In this document: piece after piece, positions 1-10,124 of the stretch
Layout: every line of letters begins with the position of its first letter
How positions within the stretch are numbered: position 1 is the first letter of the stretch
Source of the DNA: Prodigiosinella confusarubida
Lineage (GTDB): Bacteria > Pseudomonadota > Gammaproteobacteria > Enterobacterales > Enterobacteriaceae
Direction: 5' to 3'
NCBI RefSeq assembly: GCF_002847015.1
Contig: NZ_CP025085.1
Span: 2,046,001 to 2,110,000 of the forward strand
Length of the DNA: 64,000 nucleotides
Translations under genes and position numbers: made by a program
The notes under the pieces: generated by a model
Databases searched by the model: none
What the model was told of the DNA's origin: nothing
The model's input: only the letters and a program-made list of their open reading frames with translations

Positions 1-264
1 CTGTTTCAGCCCGGACATGGTGCCGAACTGGTGTTCCAGTGGCGCAGTGACCGATGAGGTCATTACGTCCGGGCTGGCGCCTGGATAGAGTGTGACAACC
101 TGTATGGTGGGATAGTCCACTTCCGGCAAGGCGGATACCGGCAAGGCCCGGTAGCCAATAACTCCTGCCAGTAAAATAGAAATCATCAATAGCGTGGTAG
201 CAACTGGCCGCAGAATAAATAACCGTGATGGGCCACCACCCTTTATTGGTGTGGTGTCTTGCAT
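1..264 (-). CDS. mdtB: RND efflux permease MdtB, N-terminal part (cut by window edge)
   Basis: The 88 codons visible encode the start of an RND-type inner-membrane drug efflux subunit. The protein begins [20 protein letters not shown] and continues with the family's first membrane helix and the conserved [17 protein letters not shown] stretch at the start of the periplasmic porter domain. In E. coli, MdtB pairs with MdtC and works with the adaptor MdtA and TolC to export bile salts and novobiocin. The ATG overlaps the mdtA stop codon by one base (TGATG), so the two are translationally coupled. The rest of the gene lies beyond the left edge. Confidence 0.93.
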   Translation of the reverse strand, partial: MQDTTPIKGGGPSRLFILRPVATTLLMISILLAGVIGYRALPVSALPEVDYPTIQVVTLYPGASPDVMTSSVTAPLEHQFGTMSGLKQ

Positions 265-1526
265 CAAGATTTCTCCGCGCTTTTAGCCGGATGTTTGTCG
301 TCAGAAGCAGCGGTGGTGTTTTGTTTGACGTCAGAAGACGACAGCACTTCAACATGTGCGCCTTCTGTCAGGCGGTCGATACCATCGGTAACCACCCGAA
401 CACCCGCATTCAGGCCGGTTTTCACTACAGTTTGCTGACCATACTGTATGCCTGTGGTGATCAGATGTTTGCTGGCTTGGTTTTTATCATTCAACACCCA
501 TACAAAACTGCCTTCATTGCCCATCTGGATGGCTGCCGATGGCGCAATAACCACGTTTTGCAAGGTATCCACTTTCATCCGGATGTTGACAAACTGGTTG
601 GGAAACAGCGCGTCATCGTTGTTCGCAAAACGCGCTTTCAACTTAATCGTGCCGGTAGTGCTATCAATCTGGTTATCCATGCTGAGCAAATACCCTTGCG
701 ATAGTTTCTGCTGATTAGTGCGATTCCAGGCTTCTACCAGTACCGGTCCGGACTTCTGTGCGGTCTGTATGGTGGGGATATCCCCTTCCGGCAGAGTAAA
801 TACCACATCAATTGGTTGCGTTTGCGTTAATACGACAATGCCATTGGTATCACTGCTGGTGACATAGTTTCCGACATCGATCTGTTTTAAACCAACCCGA
901 CCGCTGATAGGCGCGGTAGTACGGCTATAGTCCAACTGTAACTGGGAACTTGCGACCGATCCCAGATCGGATTTGACTGTTGCCTCATACTGCCTGACCT
1001 CCGCTTCCTGCGTATCGAGCTGTTGACGGGAGATAAGATTGGTTTTCACCAACTGCTGATAACGTGCCAAATCCCGCCGTGCATTGGCTGCAATAGACTG
1101 ATCTTTGGCTAACTGCCCCTGCGCTTGAATCAGCTCTACCTGAAAAGGCCTGGGATCAACTTCAGCCAGCAGATCGCCGGCTTTTACTTGTTGCCCTTCC
1201 TTAAAATTCAGTGCTATTAGCTGCCCGCTAACCCGGCTGCGCACGGTCACGGTATTGGCGGCAGTAACTGTGCCCAATCCAGAAAGATAGTAGGGTACGG
1301 AATCTTTCTGGGAGAGCGCGACCTGAACCGGGGGTAGCGGCATTTGTCGGCGCCGTCCGCCACCACTCTTACCGCTGGATGATGAAGGCGTTGCGTTTAT
1401 TCCATTTGTCGCGGCGGTCGGCGGCGCTGTTGTAGTTTGTGGTTGATGGAAATAACGCCAGATAAAAAAAGCAGCAGTAACGACAACAAGCAGAGTCAAT
1501 AAGCGAAAGGCACGTTTGGCGTTCAT
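264..1526 (-). CDS. mdtA: Periplasmic adaptor (membrane fusion) protein MdtA
   Basis: This is a membrane-fusion protein of the HlyD/AcrA class linking MdtBC to TolC. Visible are an N-terminal membrane anchor (residues about 5-25), a Gly/Ser/Arg-rich linker, the lipoyl-like half motif [20 protein letters not shown], an alpha-hairpin ([20 protein letters not shown]) and the beta-barrel part with NQFVNIRM and [10 protein letters not shown]. All are strongly E. coli MdtA-like. The ATG at 1526 (protein [10 protein letters not shown]) is preferred over an in-frame GTG at 1553 because it begins directly before the anchor. The C-terminus is a polar Ala/Lys-rich tail. It is first gene of an mdtAB operon. 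Confidence 0.93.
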   Translation of the reverse strand: MNAKRAFRLLTLLVVVTAAFFIWRYFHQPQTTTAPPTAATNGINATPSSSSGKSGGGRRRQMPLPPVQVALSQKDSVPYYLSGLGTVTAANTVTVRSRVSGQLIALNFKEGQQVKAGDLLAEVDPRPFQVELIQAQGQLAKDQSIAANARRDLARYQQLVKTNLISRQQLDTQEAEVRQYEATVKSDLGSVASSQLQLDYSRTTAPISGRVGLKQIDVGNYVTSSDTNGIVVLTQTQPIDVVFTLPEGDIPTIQTAQKSGPVLVEAWNRTNQQKLSQGYLLSMDNQIDSTTGTIKLKARFANNDDALFPNQFVNIRMKVDTLQNVVIAPSAAIQMGNEGSFVWVLNDKNQASKHLITTGIQYGQQTVVKTGLNAGVRVVTDGIDRLTEGAHVEVLSSSDVKQNTTAASDDKHPAKSAEKS

Positions 1527-1729
1527 ATAAGAGTTGAGATCCCCATAAAACACGAACTGGCGTAACTACATAGAAGCATGCGCATAGGGTACTAGTTTAA
1601 ACAGTTATCAGAGGATAAAAATGAAGGAAATATGGAAGATATGTCAGAGATTGTAGAGAAAGAAAATCTCTGATTATTCACATACAATCAGAGATTCTCC
1701 ACAAAGGTCCCACTGAGATTAACGACGAG

Positions 1730-2914
1730 TCATAAAACCAGGCCGGCAATGGAAGCAGAAAGCAAACTGACCAGTGTCGAACCATAAACCAGCTTCAAAC
1801 CAAAACGGGAAACGACATTTCCCTGCTCTTCATTCAGGCCTTTAATCGCCCCCGCCACAATACCAATAGAAGAAAAATTGGCAAAAGACACCAGAAAAAC
1901 AGAGAGAATGCCCACGCTGCGTGGGGATAACTGGCTGGAAACCTTTTGCAGTTCCATCATGGCGACAAATTCATTGGAAACCAGTTTGGTTGCCATGATG
2001 CCGCCAACCTGTAACGCTTCTGCTTTGGGAATACCCATTATCCAGGCAAACGGATAGAAGAAATACCCCAGAATCTCTTGAAAACTCAGTCCAAAAATCG
2101 CGCTGAACAGGGCGTTTATTGCGGTAATCAAGGCAATAAAACCAATCAGCATCGCTGCAACAATGATCGCCACTTTGAAACCGGCCAGAATGTATTCCCC
2201 CAGCATTTCGAAGAAACTCTGCCCTTCATGCAGATTGCCGAGATGAAGCTCTGGTTCTTCACCGACGCGATAGGGATTGATCAATGACAGTACGATGAAG
2301 GTACTGAACATGTTCAACACCAGTGCGGTGACCACATACTTGGCATCGAGCATGGACATATAGGCACCAACAATCGACATGGAAACCGTCGACATCGCGG
2401 TGGCTGCCATGGTGTACATGCGTTTTTCCGACATCTTGCCCAGAATATCCTTATAGGCAATGAAGTTCTCTGACTGCCCCAGAATCAGGGAACTGACGGC
2501 GTTAAACGACTCCAGTTTTCCCATGCCATTAATCTTGGAAAGCACGGTACCAATCAGACGAATAATCAATGGTAATAGCTTGATATATTGAAGAATACCA
2601 ATTAAGGCGGAGATAAAGACGATTGGGCAGAGCACTTTCAGAAAGAAGAAGGCCAGACCTTTATCACTCATATTGCCAAAGACAAAATTGGTGCCTTGGG
2701 CTGCATAACTGAGCAGTTTATCAAACAGCTCTGCAAAGCCTTTTACAAATCCCAACCCTACATTGGAGTAGAGGAAAAAATAGGCTAACAATATTTCAAT
2801 TATCAGTAATTGAATAATAAATCTGATGCGAATGCTTTTGCGGTCGCGGCAAACCAGCAGTGATAAGCCAGCAATAACAATTAATGCTAAAACGAATTGC
2901 GCAATGTGAGACAT
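1730..2914 (-). CDS. nupC: Nucleoside:proton symporter, NupC family
   Basis: A 394-residue concentrative nucleoside transporter of the inner membrane that imports nucleosides with protons. It is nearly co-linear with E. coli Nup[18 protein letters not shown] at the N-terminus, the signature [40 protein letters not shown], and the C-terminal [22 protein letters not shown]. Hydrophobic segments run through the whole protein. The start has a good ribosome site (GGAG, 5 bases before ATG). It is a single gene read away from the aldo/keto reductase, so the 266-base gap between them holds both promoters. Confidence 0.95.
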   Translation of the reverse strand: MSHIAQFVLALIVIAGLSLLVCRDRKSIRIRFIIQLLIIEILLAYFFLYSNVGLGFVKGFAELFDKLLSYAAQGTNFVFGNMSDKGLAFFFLKVLCPIVFISALIGILQYIKLLPLIIRLIGTVLSKINGMGKLESFNAVSSLILGQSENFIAYKDILGKMSEKRMYTMAATAMSTVSMSIVGAYMSMLDAKYVVTALVLNMFSTFIVLSLINPYRVGEEPELHLGNLHEGQSFFEMLGEYILAGFKVAIIVAAMLIGFIALITAINALFSAIFGLSFQEILGYFFYPFAWIMGIPKAEALQVGGIMATKLVSNEFVAMMELQKVSSQLSPRSVGILSVFLVSFANFSSIGIVAGAIKGLNEEQGNVVSRFGLKLVYGSTLVSLLSASIAGLVL

Positions 2915-3180
2915 TTTTGCTCCAAGTATGATGCAGACCGATTTCGGTTATCATTTTATGTAACGCATGCGCTAAAAATAAGATTAAACGCGCAGAATGC
3001 GAATTATATATTCGAAAAGAACCTAAACTGAAGCCCGGGTCTCATAGCATTTACGTCTTTGTAGATCACTCTCACGGAGAGTACGGTTCGATTGATATGC
3101 AAGAGGCAAATGACGCATGCTATGGATTCTTCCGTGTAGTGCGAGAAGTGGTGTGGTTTTTTAATAAAAGGAGATGATTT

Positions 3181-4149
3181 ATGCCGGCGTCAGAATCATT
3201 ACGTGAGCTTGGACAGTCAGGAATTCGGGTTCCGTTATTAACATTTGGTGGCAATGTTTTTGGGTGGACTATCGATCAATCCGTGTCGTTCAGCATACTT
3301 GATGCTTTGTTGGATCAAAAACTTAATTTTATTGACACTGCTGACGTTTATTCGATCTGGGCTCCGGGTAATAAAGGGGGAGAGTCAGAAACCATTATAG
3401 GTAACTGGCTCAAAAAGACCGGTAAACGAGATCAGGTGATTATTGCTACCAAAGTGGGCAAAGATATGGGCGAAGGTAAAAAGGGGTTATCAGCGCACTA
3501 TATTCGCCAGGCGGTTGAGGATTCATTACATCGATTGCAGACAGATTATATCGATCTCTATCAGTCTCATGACGATGACAACGAAACGCCTCTTGAGGAA
3601 ACACTGTCCACCTTTGATGCTCTGATTAAGGAAGGAAAGGTACGAGCTATCGGGGCTTCAAACTATGAAGCAAACAGATTACAGCAGGCACTTCGTGTCA
3701 GTAAGGAAAATCATCTGGCGCGTTATGAAACCCTGCAACCGGAATATAATCTTTACGATCGCCAACATTATGAAACCACGCTGGAGCCACTGGTAAAAGA
3801 GCATGGACTGGGTGTTATTGGCTATTATTCGTTGGCTAGTGGATTTTTGTCTGGCAAGTATCGTTCACCGGAAGATGTGGTAAAAAGTAAGCGTGGGCAG
3901 AGCGTTGTCGAGCATTATCTCAATGACCGGGGCATGGGGATTCTGTCCAAACTGGATGCTATCGCTGATGCTCATCAAACTACACCAACTCAGGTTGCGT
4001 TGGCCTGGTTGATTGCCCGACCAGGGATAACTGCTCCCATTGTCAGTGCGACATCGGTGCAGCAAGTACAAGAATTGGCCGATGCCACCAGACTAAAACT
4101 GATAGCAGAAGACATTGATGCTTTGAATAAAGCTAGCGCTTATTGTTGA
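3181..4149 (+). CDS. Aldo/keto reductase family oxidoreductase
   Basis: A 322-residue TIM-barrel NADPH-dependent reductase. The family tetrad is visible: Asp and Tyr in FIDTADVYS (residues about 51-58), Lys in IIATKVGKD, and His in DLYQSHDDD. The C-terminal cofactor segment reads APIVSATSVQQVQEL. The pattern resembles the voltage-gated K-channel beta/YajO-Tas branch, which reduces a wide range of aldehydes and ketones, so the true substrate is unknown. A strong ribosome site (AAAGGAGATGA) precedes the ATG. It is monocistronic; a terminator-like hairpin of ompA lies 100 bases beyond. Confidence 0.88.
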   Translation: MPASESLRELGQSGIRVPLLTFGGNVFGWTIDQSVSFSILDALLDQKLNFIDTADVYSIWAPGNKGGESETIIGNWLKKTGKRDQVIIATKVGKDMGEGKKGLSAHYIRQAVEDSLHRLQTDYIDLYQSHDDDNETPLEETLSTFDALIKEGKVRAIGASNYEANRLQQALRVSKENHLARYETLQPEYNLYDRQHYETTLEPLVKEHGLGVIGYYSLASGFLSGKYRSPEDVVKSKRGQSVVEHYLNDRGMGILSKLDAIADAHQTTPTQVALAWLIARPGITAPIVSATSVQQVQELADATRLKLIAEDIDALNKASAYC

Positions 4150-4247
4150 TTATCGACTCTGATGTGAAATTCTGCTTTTTGCCTTCTGACCTGAACGGTA
4201 TTTCAAGTCATGGGAAGGTCGTCACTGTGTTGGATCTCAACCATAAA

Positions 4248-4279
4248 AAAACAGCCCCGGAACGAACCGGGACTGTTTT
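4248..4279 (-). terminator. Rho-independent terminator of ompA
   Basis: The left-strand transcript folds as AAAACAGTCCCGGT-TCGT-tCCGGGGCTGTTTT followed by a run of T. It sits 65 bases past the ompA stop codon. The A-rich side also gives a T-run on the other strand, so it may end the aldo/keto reductase transcript too. Confidence 0.88.
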
Positions 4280-4344
4280 CTGTGACTCAATACGTCATAC
4301 GCAAAGGTTTATCAATGTGCATGCGCTGAGTTGTGTTGTGCAAC

Positions 4345-5406
4345 TTAAGCCTGAGGCTGAGTTACAACGTCTTTAATACCTTTAACTACGATTTCTACGC
4401 GACGATCCGGCGCCAGGCAGCTAATCAACGCGGCACGTCCTTTCACGTTATTACAGGTAGAACCGGTAACCGGGTCGGATTCACCAAGACCGCGGGCAGA
4501 AATCTTGTTAGACGGGATCCCTTTGGAAACCAGATAGTCAACAACACTCTGTGCACGTTTGGTAGACAAGGCCTGATTATACTTTTCAGAACCCAGACGG
4601 TCAGTGAAGCCCAGAACAGCAACAGAACCATCTTTAGGATCCATTGAACTCAGTTGAGAGTACAACTGATCAAGAGAACGCTGGCCTTCCGGTTTCAGCA
4701 CTGCTTTGTCGAAGGTGAACAGAACATCGGATTTCAGTGTGAAATGTTTGGTGTTAACAACAGGTGCCGGAGCTGGCTCAACAGCGGGAGCTGGAGTCGG
4801 AGCTGCGGCAGTGTCCTGACCAAAGCGATAAGAAACACCGACACTTAACATACTGTTATCAGGACGTCCGCCAACAGTGGACGCGTCACCGATGTTGTTA
4901 ATCCATTGATAATCCAAACGGGTTGCCCAGTTTTTGGTTATTGCGTACTCAACACCGATAGCTGCCAATGGGGAAACACCGGTATCATGACCGCTGTTGC
5001 CAGTTGCGTCATCGCTGCTATCAGCACGCCATACAAAACCCCCAAGACGAGTGTAGACGTCCAGATCACTCATTATTGGATAGCTCAACTTCGCTGCCAA
5101 CTGAATACCTTGAGCTTTGAAATTGCCACGGTTTGCACCGACATATTTCATACGACCCAACCAGTCGTAACCCATTTCAAAACCTAAATAAGGGTTAGCC
5201 TGATAACCTGCAAAAATACCCGTGCCCAGTTGATCTTTCTGCGCATCGTTAGTCGTTTGATAACCGTTGCCATTCATACCAGCATCGTGATACTGGGACC
5301 AGCCCAGTTTACCACCTACATACCATGTATTATCGTTAGGTGCGGCTTGTGCTACTGTAGCAAAGCCGGCCAGTGCCACTGCAATAGCGATAGCTGTTTT
5401 TTTCAT
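4345..5406 (-). CDS. ompA: Outer-membrane porin OmpA
   Basis: A 353-residue precursor. The signal peptide [21 protein letters not shown] is followed by the mature start [20 protein letters not shown]. The first half is the 8-strand barrel; a proline/alanine hinge ([13 protein letters not shown]) leads to the OmpA-like peptidoglycan-binding domain with [31 protein letters not shown] and [10 protein letters not shown]. It anchors the outer membrane to the cell wall and acts as a phage and colicin receptor in relatives. The ATG at 5406 is chosen because the signal peptide begins there and GAGGCG is correctly spaced. The order ompA-sulA-tfoX is as in E. coli. Confidence 0.98.
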   Translation of the reverse strand: MKKTAIAIAVALAGFATVAQAAPNDNTWYVGGKLGWSQYHDAGMNGNGYQTTNDAQKDQLGTGIFAGYQANPYLGFEMGYDWLGRMKYVGANRGNFKAQGIQLAAKLSYPIMSDLDVYTRLGGFVWRADSSDDATGNSGHDTGVSPLAAIGVEYAITKNWATRLDYQWINNIGDASTVGGRPDNSMLSVGVSYRFGQDTAAAPTPAPAVEPAPAPVVNTKHFTLKSDVLFTFDKAVLKPEGQRSLDQLYSQLSSMDPKDGSVAVLGFTDRLGSEKYNQALSTKRAQSVVDYLVSKGIPSNKISARGLGESDPVTGSTCNNVKGRAALISCLAPDRRVEIVVKGIKDVVTQPQA

Positions 5407-5791
5407 TTTACGCCTCATTATCATCCAAATCGGTTACTAGCGCTAAAGGCTAATAACCTTTGGTTAGAATCCCTCGTTGGAGCCATTGCCCTTATGTTTT
5501 CTATTCACAACCAATTAAGTGGTTTTTTATCCCATTAAGTGGCGTTATCAGAAAAGCAACTCCAGCGAAGTAAAGTCTACAACGTGATGTGAAAGTTACA
5601 AGTATGATGTGATGCAGCTCATAAAAATACCAGCTGTCTATACATACTTATTAACAAATAATAGCTGATTGTAGCTGTTTATATGGCGAAGTCATTATAT
5701 TTAAAATCGACCAATCAGTTCTTAACATCAAGCATAGCGTGGGGATTCGCGTTGAGTAGTGTTTTTCCTGCTGAGAAAATTCTGAATTTGC
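5407..5791. other. ompA promoter and leader region, 385 bases without a gene
   Basis: This gap between the sulA stop and the ompA start should carry the ompA promoter and long untranslated leader, as in E. coli where the leader stabilises the mRNA and the start region is the target of the small RNA MicA. Only the CRP-like site listed separately and the TGATGATAATGAGGCG start region, which closely resembles E. coli, are recognisable here. No open frame is supported. Confidence 0.6.
5608..5623. promoter_or_regulatory. Possible CRP site upstream of ompA
   Basis: TGTGATGCAGCTCATA fits the CRP consensus TGTGA-N6-TCACA with one mismatch. It lies about 200 bases before the ompA start. E. coli ompA is known to respond to cAMP-CRP; use of this site is inference. 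Confidence 0.4.
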
Positions 5792-6286
5792 TTAATGATA
5801 TAATCTTGAGTGAATCTTTAGCGTAGAAAAGAGTCTATCAATAGTTTTATTCTCTGGACGCATGATAAATCCATAGGTGTTTCCACTCTGGGCAGCACGT
5901 TGCAATCGTATCTTTTCCTCATTACTTAATTCTTCTGACAACCAGCATAGTACGGCGCTGTAATTCCCAGTAAGCAGTGCTTTTTCCATGGCATCAACGG
6001 TGTTCACTGGGCTGAGGTGATGCAACTGGATTGTTTTATTCAGAGGTAACCCAGCTTGTTGTAACCAGTGACGACTGATTTTTTTCTGCGGAGAAAGCCA
6101 TAGTAACCAGCGGGATTGCATTCCCAATTGCCGTAAGAGAGGAATCAGAAGATGTTCAAGCACTGGTTGATCCGGAGCGTAGACAATTTCACTGATAATA
6201 CCGCCATTTGATGCGCTGGACGGTGCTTCATGTCCTGGCAATGAGGAATGACAGAAGTTGCGAGAATTAACGGATTGAGTGCGCAT
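5792..6286 (-). CDS. sulA: SOS cell-division inhibitor SulA
   Basis: A 164-residue SulA. It binds FtsZ and blocks septation during DNA damage. The conserved core is present: ISEIVYAPDQP, LLIPLLRQLGMQSRWLLWLSP, TGNYSAVLCWL, YGFIMRP and the C-terminal KIHSRLYH tail recognised by Lon in E. coli. The ATG at 6286 is chosen over an upstream in-frame start at 6343 because the LexA operator at 6308-6327 would otherwise be inside the gene. The N-terminal 30 residues are poorly conserved, as is usual. The gene is solitary and regulated by LexA. Confidence 0.95.
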   Translation of the reverse strand: MRTQSVNSRNFCHSSLPGHEAPSSASNGGIISEIVYAPDQPVLEHLLIPLLRQLGMQSRWLLWLSPQKKISRHWLQQAGLPLNKTIQLHHLSPVNTVDAMEKALLTGNYSAVLCWLSEELSNEEKIRLQRAAQSGNTYGFIMRPENKTIDRLFSTLKIHSRLYH

Positions 6287-6307
6287 AATGTGTTCTACCC
6301 ACAGCGT

Positions 6308-6327
6308 TACTGTATGGGTGTACAGTA
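6308..6327 (-). promoter_or_regulatory. LexA box of sulA
   Basis: The palindrome CTGT-ACACCCAT-ACAG (left strand) matches the LexA consensus CTGT-N8-ACAG exactly in both half-sites, flanked by TA on each side. It lies 22 bases upstream of the chosen sulA start and differs from the E. coli sulA operator at very few positions. Confidence 0.95.
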
Positions 6328-6508
6328 TCTTTTGTGCAAACAAAGATCAACCCGAATTTTTTGAAAGCGCCTCGCATAATTCATATGCAATTTCAGTCAA
6401 CTCTATTTTGTATTTGAAGCTACCGCCCTCCATGTGTTTAATTAATGATTCCTGTTACATAGTCGTTAAATCAAACAGGGAAGATCTTTCACTACTAAGG
6501 GTAAAGTA

Positions 6509-7135
6509 ATGAAACAACTATGCGAAAAAAGGATTTTACAGTCGAAATGTGTTTTTGCTCCTTTGGGACACATAAGCTCTCGTTCTCAGTTTGGTGGCTA
6601 CAGTATTGCCGCTGATCAGATTATTTTTGCGTTGGTCTCGGGGGGAGAGCTTTATCTTAGAGCGACGAAACACCTTGAAGACTATTTTCTGGCACTCAAT
6701 GTGCCCAATCTTATCTATACCAAACGAGGCATGCCTGTCCCGCTAAGTTATTATCTGGTAGACGATAGACTTTGGGGTAATCATGAGAAATTGCTTGGGT
6801 TGGCGCGGAGATCGCTACAGGGTGCCAGACAGGATAAAACAGCCAGGAGTCAGTGCTGTCGTTTAAAAGATTTGCCTAATCTCAATCATGATCTTGAACG
6901 GCTATTATGGAAAGCGGGTATCAAGAATATTGCGGATTTACAGGAACTTGGTGCTAAATTGAGTTACCTTAAACTCCGGACAGTGAGCCAACATCTCAGC
7001 GTCAATATCTTGCTGGCTCTGGCTGGGGCTATCTGTGGAATTCATTTAGCCGCGTTGCCTCACGGTATGCGTAATGAGTTGATAGAGTGGTTTGAACATA
7101 ACACTCCAAGTATTAGCCAACCGCATAAACATTAA
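6509..7135 (+). CDS. tfoX: Competence regulator TfoX/Sxy
   Basis: A 208-residue Sxy/TfoX protein, which acts with CRP to turn on competence (CRP-S) promoters. The N-terminal TfoX domain shows RSQFGGYSIAADQIIFALVSGGELYLRA; the C-terminal helix-hairpin-helix domain shows RLKDLPNLNHDLERLLWKAGI and LGAKLSYLKLR. Length and layout equal E. coli Sxy. It is divergent from sulA, with a 222-base gap that includes the LexA box. Downstream there is an 11-base stem hairpin before the convergent yccS. Confidence 0.93.
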   Translation: MKQLCEKRILQSKCVFAPLGHISSRSQFGGYSIAADQIIFALVSGGELYLRATKHLEDYFLALNVPNLIYTKRGMPVPLSYYLVDDRLWGNHEKLLGLARRSLQGARQDKTARSQCCRLKDLPNLNHDLERLLWKAGIKNIADLQELGAKLSYLKLRTVSQHLSVNILLALAGAICGIHLAALPHGMRNELIEWFEHNTPSISQPHKH

Positions 7136-7164
7136 AGGTTTATCAAGATAATTCAGCAAGATAA

Positions 7165-7195
7165 ATACTGCTTGCTCATCTTGGGCAAGCAGTAT
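7165..7195. terminator. Hairpin between tfoX and yccS
   Basis: ATACTGCTTGC and GCAAGCAGTAT form a perfect 11-bp stem with a 9-base loop, 30 bases after the tfoX stop. No T-run follows on either strand, so it may be a processed 3' end or a weak terminator. Confidence 0.5.
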
Positions 7196-7333
7196 CCTGC
7201 ATTCAATGGTTCGCAAATCATCAACATCAATAGCCCTGTTAATCGTTCACATAGCTGCATTTGCCGCACCGCGAGCTGTTCTCCCACCTTTGCTCATCAG
7301 ATTATCTGGTCAATGTACAATTATGCCATCGAC

Positions 7334-9490
7334 TCAGGCAGTGGGACGGTTATTGATGCTTGATTCAAACATCTGATTCTTCAATTGCGTTAATTCGGGT
7401 AACAAGCCAATAAGCAAGCCTATCTGTTGGAGAACCAAGGGCTCTTTGCTATCTGGGTCGGGTGACAGGGATTGAATACGAGCTCCCAACACATTGAGTT
7501 CCTGTGTAACGCGCGGCTGATCGCTTGCATTGTGATGGAGAGCATCATCGACATAACAAACCGCATCATCCAGAAGCTGCAATATCTCTGGCGCTGCTAT
7601 TTTTTCTCGGTGTGCGCCCAGCGTAGAGATATAACTTAACAGCGTATGATTAAGGCACATCAGACGAAATACGCCTTCCATTGTTTCGCGGGTGGCGTGG
7701 GGTTCTGCTGACATATTGGATATGACTGAAGCCAGTTCCGCATCGCAGTTATGCGCATCACGGCGCGCAATACGGTAGATAAGACCATTATCTTTACCCT
7801 GATGGTATTGCACCATAATGGCATCCAGATAACGGCAGTTTGCATCCAGCGTTTTATTAATCACTGCTGGTAATCCCCGGAAACGCCAGTCAGGCCAGAT
7901 AAAATTCACCGCCATCCAGGCGACCGCACATCCCAGTAATGTATCCACCACACGTGGTACAGCGACTTCAAATCCTTCACCCAAAAGATTAAAACAGAGC
8001 AACACCAGCAGAGTGATAAACATGGTGGCATGAGCATACTGCACATTACGAAAAGCGAAAAACAATACGCCGCTGATGACGATCAACACCAGCTGTCCTT
8101 CAATTGAGGGGACGAAGTAAAGGATCGGGAGCCCGAGCAGAATTCCGCTAAGCGTGCCAATAATGCGCAGTGCAAGACGGCGACGGGTCGCATTGTAATT
8201 GGGCTGACACACGAACAGGCTGGTCAGCAATATCCAGTAACCGTGCTGTAACCCGGTTGTCTGAATAAAGATATAACCGGCGCAAAGCAGTACAGACATG
8301 CGCACGGCATGGCGAAACAGGGCAGATTTTGGTGTCAGGTGGCGGCTGATGCGTAAGCGAACATCACTCCAGCCGGTGATTTTATCATCAGACAGACTGT
8401 TTTCCTGATGATTGTTCAGTTCAATAGTCTGTTCGGATTCGATGGTGGATAACTGGGCGTCAATAGCGCGCAGATTGTTAAGAAGATAACGCAGCGCCTT
8501 GATCTGACCTGCATCGACGCCTTGCTGAGCCACCTTGTCAAGGGTTGATCCAAGATGCACGAATGCTTTTTCAATGCGGGTGTCATGCTGGTACTTCTGA
8601 TGCAACAAAATAGATTGAGCCAGTTGCTGACAGGCTCGGGCCTGCATGGAAAGCAGCCGTTGGAACCGGAACAATACATCACTGTAGCGCAGCGTTTCAC
8701 GCAATTGTTCATATTGCACATGTGAAGAGCTGGCTCGTTCGTGAATGTCCTGCGCTACAAAATAGTAATGCAATGTGCGGCGAGTGCCTCGTTGACCACG
8801 ATCTCCCCGTAGCCGGGTAAGTAGTGATGACTTTGCCTGATTTAACGTTGAAACCAACTGACTGTTGGCCAGAGCAACGTCGATCAGTGGTTGGTTAGTA
8901 TCTTCACTATCAGGATCGAACAGATTGGCTTTTGCTTCCAGATAGTAAGCCAATTGTTGATAACAACGCGCCAGATTGTCCTGCAATGGTCGGATAGGGA
9001 AAATAAGATGACCAAGCAGTGTAAGCAAGTTGTACCACAGTGCGCCAACGAGCAGCATCAGTGGTTGTTGATACCAATTATCATAAAGGGAAATGCCCAG
9101 CATGGTGTAAATGGCAATGAGCAGCGCGCCAAAGGCGATGGTGGCATAACGCTGCCCCAAGGCACCTAGCAGAATAAAAGCGCAGGTAGAGAGAGAGAGT
9201 CCGATACCGAACAACCATGGATAAGGGAAGAGCAGTTCAATTGAGACGGAAGCGATCAGAAAGCAGCTTAACGTGATCAGCAAATTCACAAGACGACCAG
9301 AAAGACGGTCATCAAGATCTGTTAGTGCAGCGGCGACAACCCCCAATGTTACTGGAATAGTCGTGGTTGACTGCCCCAGCCACCAAGGTATGGCAGCCGC
9401 ACCTGCCAGCGCCAGAAAAATACGAATATTGTATAACCAACTGCTATTGTAGATATGGCGGCGCATGCCGGGTGAAATGGTGAGCAGCAC
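7334..9490 (-). CDS. yccS: Inner-membrane protein YccS (FUSC/YccS-YhfK family)
   Basis: A 718-residue membrane protein with two blocks of helices (about residues 15-170 and 400-520), each followed by a soluble helical region. This is the FUSC-type layout of putative efflux transporters such as AaeB. It matches E. coli YccS closely: VTLGVVAAALTDLDDRLSGRL, LGALGQRYATIAFGALLIAIYTMLG, and ATRRRLALRIIGTLSGILLGLP in the second block. No substrate is known. The start is a GTG with a strong ribosome site (AGGAGA, 6-7 bases away). It follows yccF by 20 bases and is probably co-transcribed with it. Confidence 0.93.
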   Translation of the reverse strand: MLLTISPGMRRHIYNSSWLYNIRIFLALAGAAAIPWWLGQSTTTIPVTLGVVAAALTDLDDRLSGRLVNLLITLSCFLIASVSIELLFPYPWLFGIGLSLSTCAFILLGALGQRYATIAFGALLIAIYTMLGISLYDNWYQQPLMLLVGALWYNLLTLLGHLIFPIRPLQDNLARCYQQLAYYLEAKANLFDPDSEDTNQPLIDVALANSQLVSTLNQAKSSLLTRLRGDRGQRGTRRTLHYYFVAQDIHERASSSHVQYEQLRETLRYSDVLFRFQRLLSMQARACQQLAQSILLHQKYQHDTRIEKAFVHLGSTLDKVAQQGVDAGQIKALRYLLNNLRAIDAQLSTIESEQTIELNNHQENSLSDDKITGWSDVRLRISRHLTPKSALFRHAVRMSVLLCAGYIFIQTTGLQHGYWILLTSLFVCQPNYNATRRRLALRIIGTLSGILLGLPILYFVPSIEGQLVLIVISGVLFFAFRNVQYAHATMFITLLVLLCFNLLGEGFEVAVPRVVDTLLGCAVAWMAVNFIWPDWRFRGLPAVINKTLDANCRYLDAIMVQYHQGKDNGLIYRIARRDAHNCDAELASVISNMSAEPHATRETMEGVFRLMCLNHTLLSYISTLGAHREKIAAPEILQLLDDAVCYVDDALHHNASDQPRVTQELNVLGARIQSLSPDPDSKEPLVLQQIGLLIGLLPELTQLKNQMFESSINNRPTA

Positions 9491-9510
9491 GATATTCTCC
9501 TGCCCCAGGG

Positions 9511-9957
9511 CTATTGGTAACGTCTACGGGCGTTGGCTTCTCTGGCAGCCTGAGCTTCTTCAACTGAAACTACGCGCCGTCCAATCGGCCAGAGTGCAAT
9601 AGCTGCAATCTTGAAGTTGGCAATACCTACCGGAATACCAATGATAGTCAGGCATTGCACAATGCCGCTGATGATGTGCGACAGACATAACCACCAGCCA
9701 AAAAAGATAAACCAGAAGAGGTTCAGTAGTGTCCCGCCAGCAGTGAGAAGAGGATTTTTCCTTTCAGGATATAATTCATCGATATGGATAGCTTCATTGC
9801 CGTAAGGTAGCAGGGAGAGTTTAGTGATTTCCCAGCATGACCGGGTTAGCGGTAAGGTGAAAATAAGCACGATACTGATGCCGGTTGCCAGCAACCAGGC
9901 AAGGGTGGTGAAGAATCCACCCAGCACAAAATTCAGGATATTAAGCACAGCGCGCAT
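9511..9957 (-). CDS. yccF: Inner-membrane YccF domain protein
   Basis: A 148-residue protein almost identical in pattern to E. coli YccF. It has membrane helices at about residues 5-35, 75-95 and 100-125, the motif LTRSCWEITKLSLLPYGNEAI, and two similar YccF segments ending in IGIPVGIANFKIAAIALWPIGRRVV. The function is unknown. It is the first gene of a yccF-yccS pair read leftward, divergent from helD. Confidence 0.94.
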   Translation of the reverse strand: MRAVLNILNFVLGGFFTTLAWLLATGISIVLIFTLPLTRSCWEITKLSLLPYGNEAIHIDELYPERKNPLLTAGGTLLNLFWFIFFGWWLCLSHIISGIVQCLTIIGIPVGIANFKIAAIALWPIGRRVVSVEEAQAAREANARRRYQ

Positions 9958-10124
9958 AGTTTCTCCATGATTCCTGTTTAACCAAACTCTATGATGAAGA
10001 ACGAATTATCACATTAACAGTCAGGATATCCTAACCTGTTTTTATGGCTATAGCGTGAAGTGATATACCGGTTAAACTACAGCCATGAACGATACAATGT
10101 CTCACAAGGTATAGCGCAGAGGTT

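Noticed and set aside
225-714. Long forward open frames opposite mdtA
   Set aside because: They are antisense to a well-conserved efflux adaptor gene and resemble no protein.
4143-4376. Forward open frame of 77 codons after the aldo/keto reductase
   Set aside because: It spans the ompA terminator and enters ompA antisense; no family or ribosome site.
7172-7363. 63-codon forward frame between tfoX and yccS
   Set aside because: It starts inside a hairpin and overlaps the yccS end; no similarity recognised.
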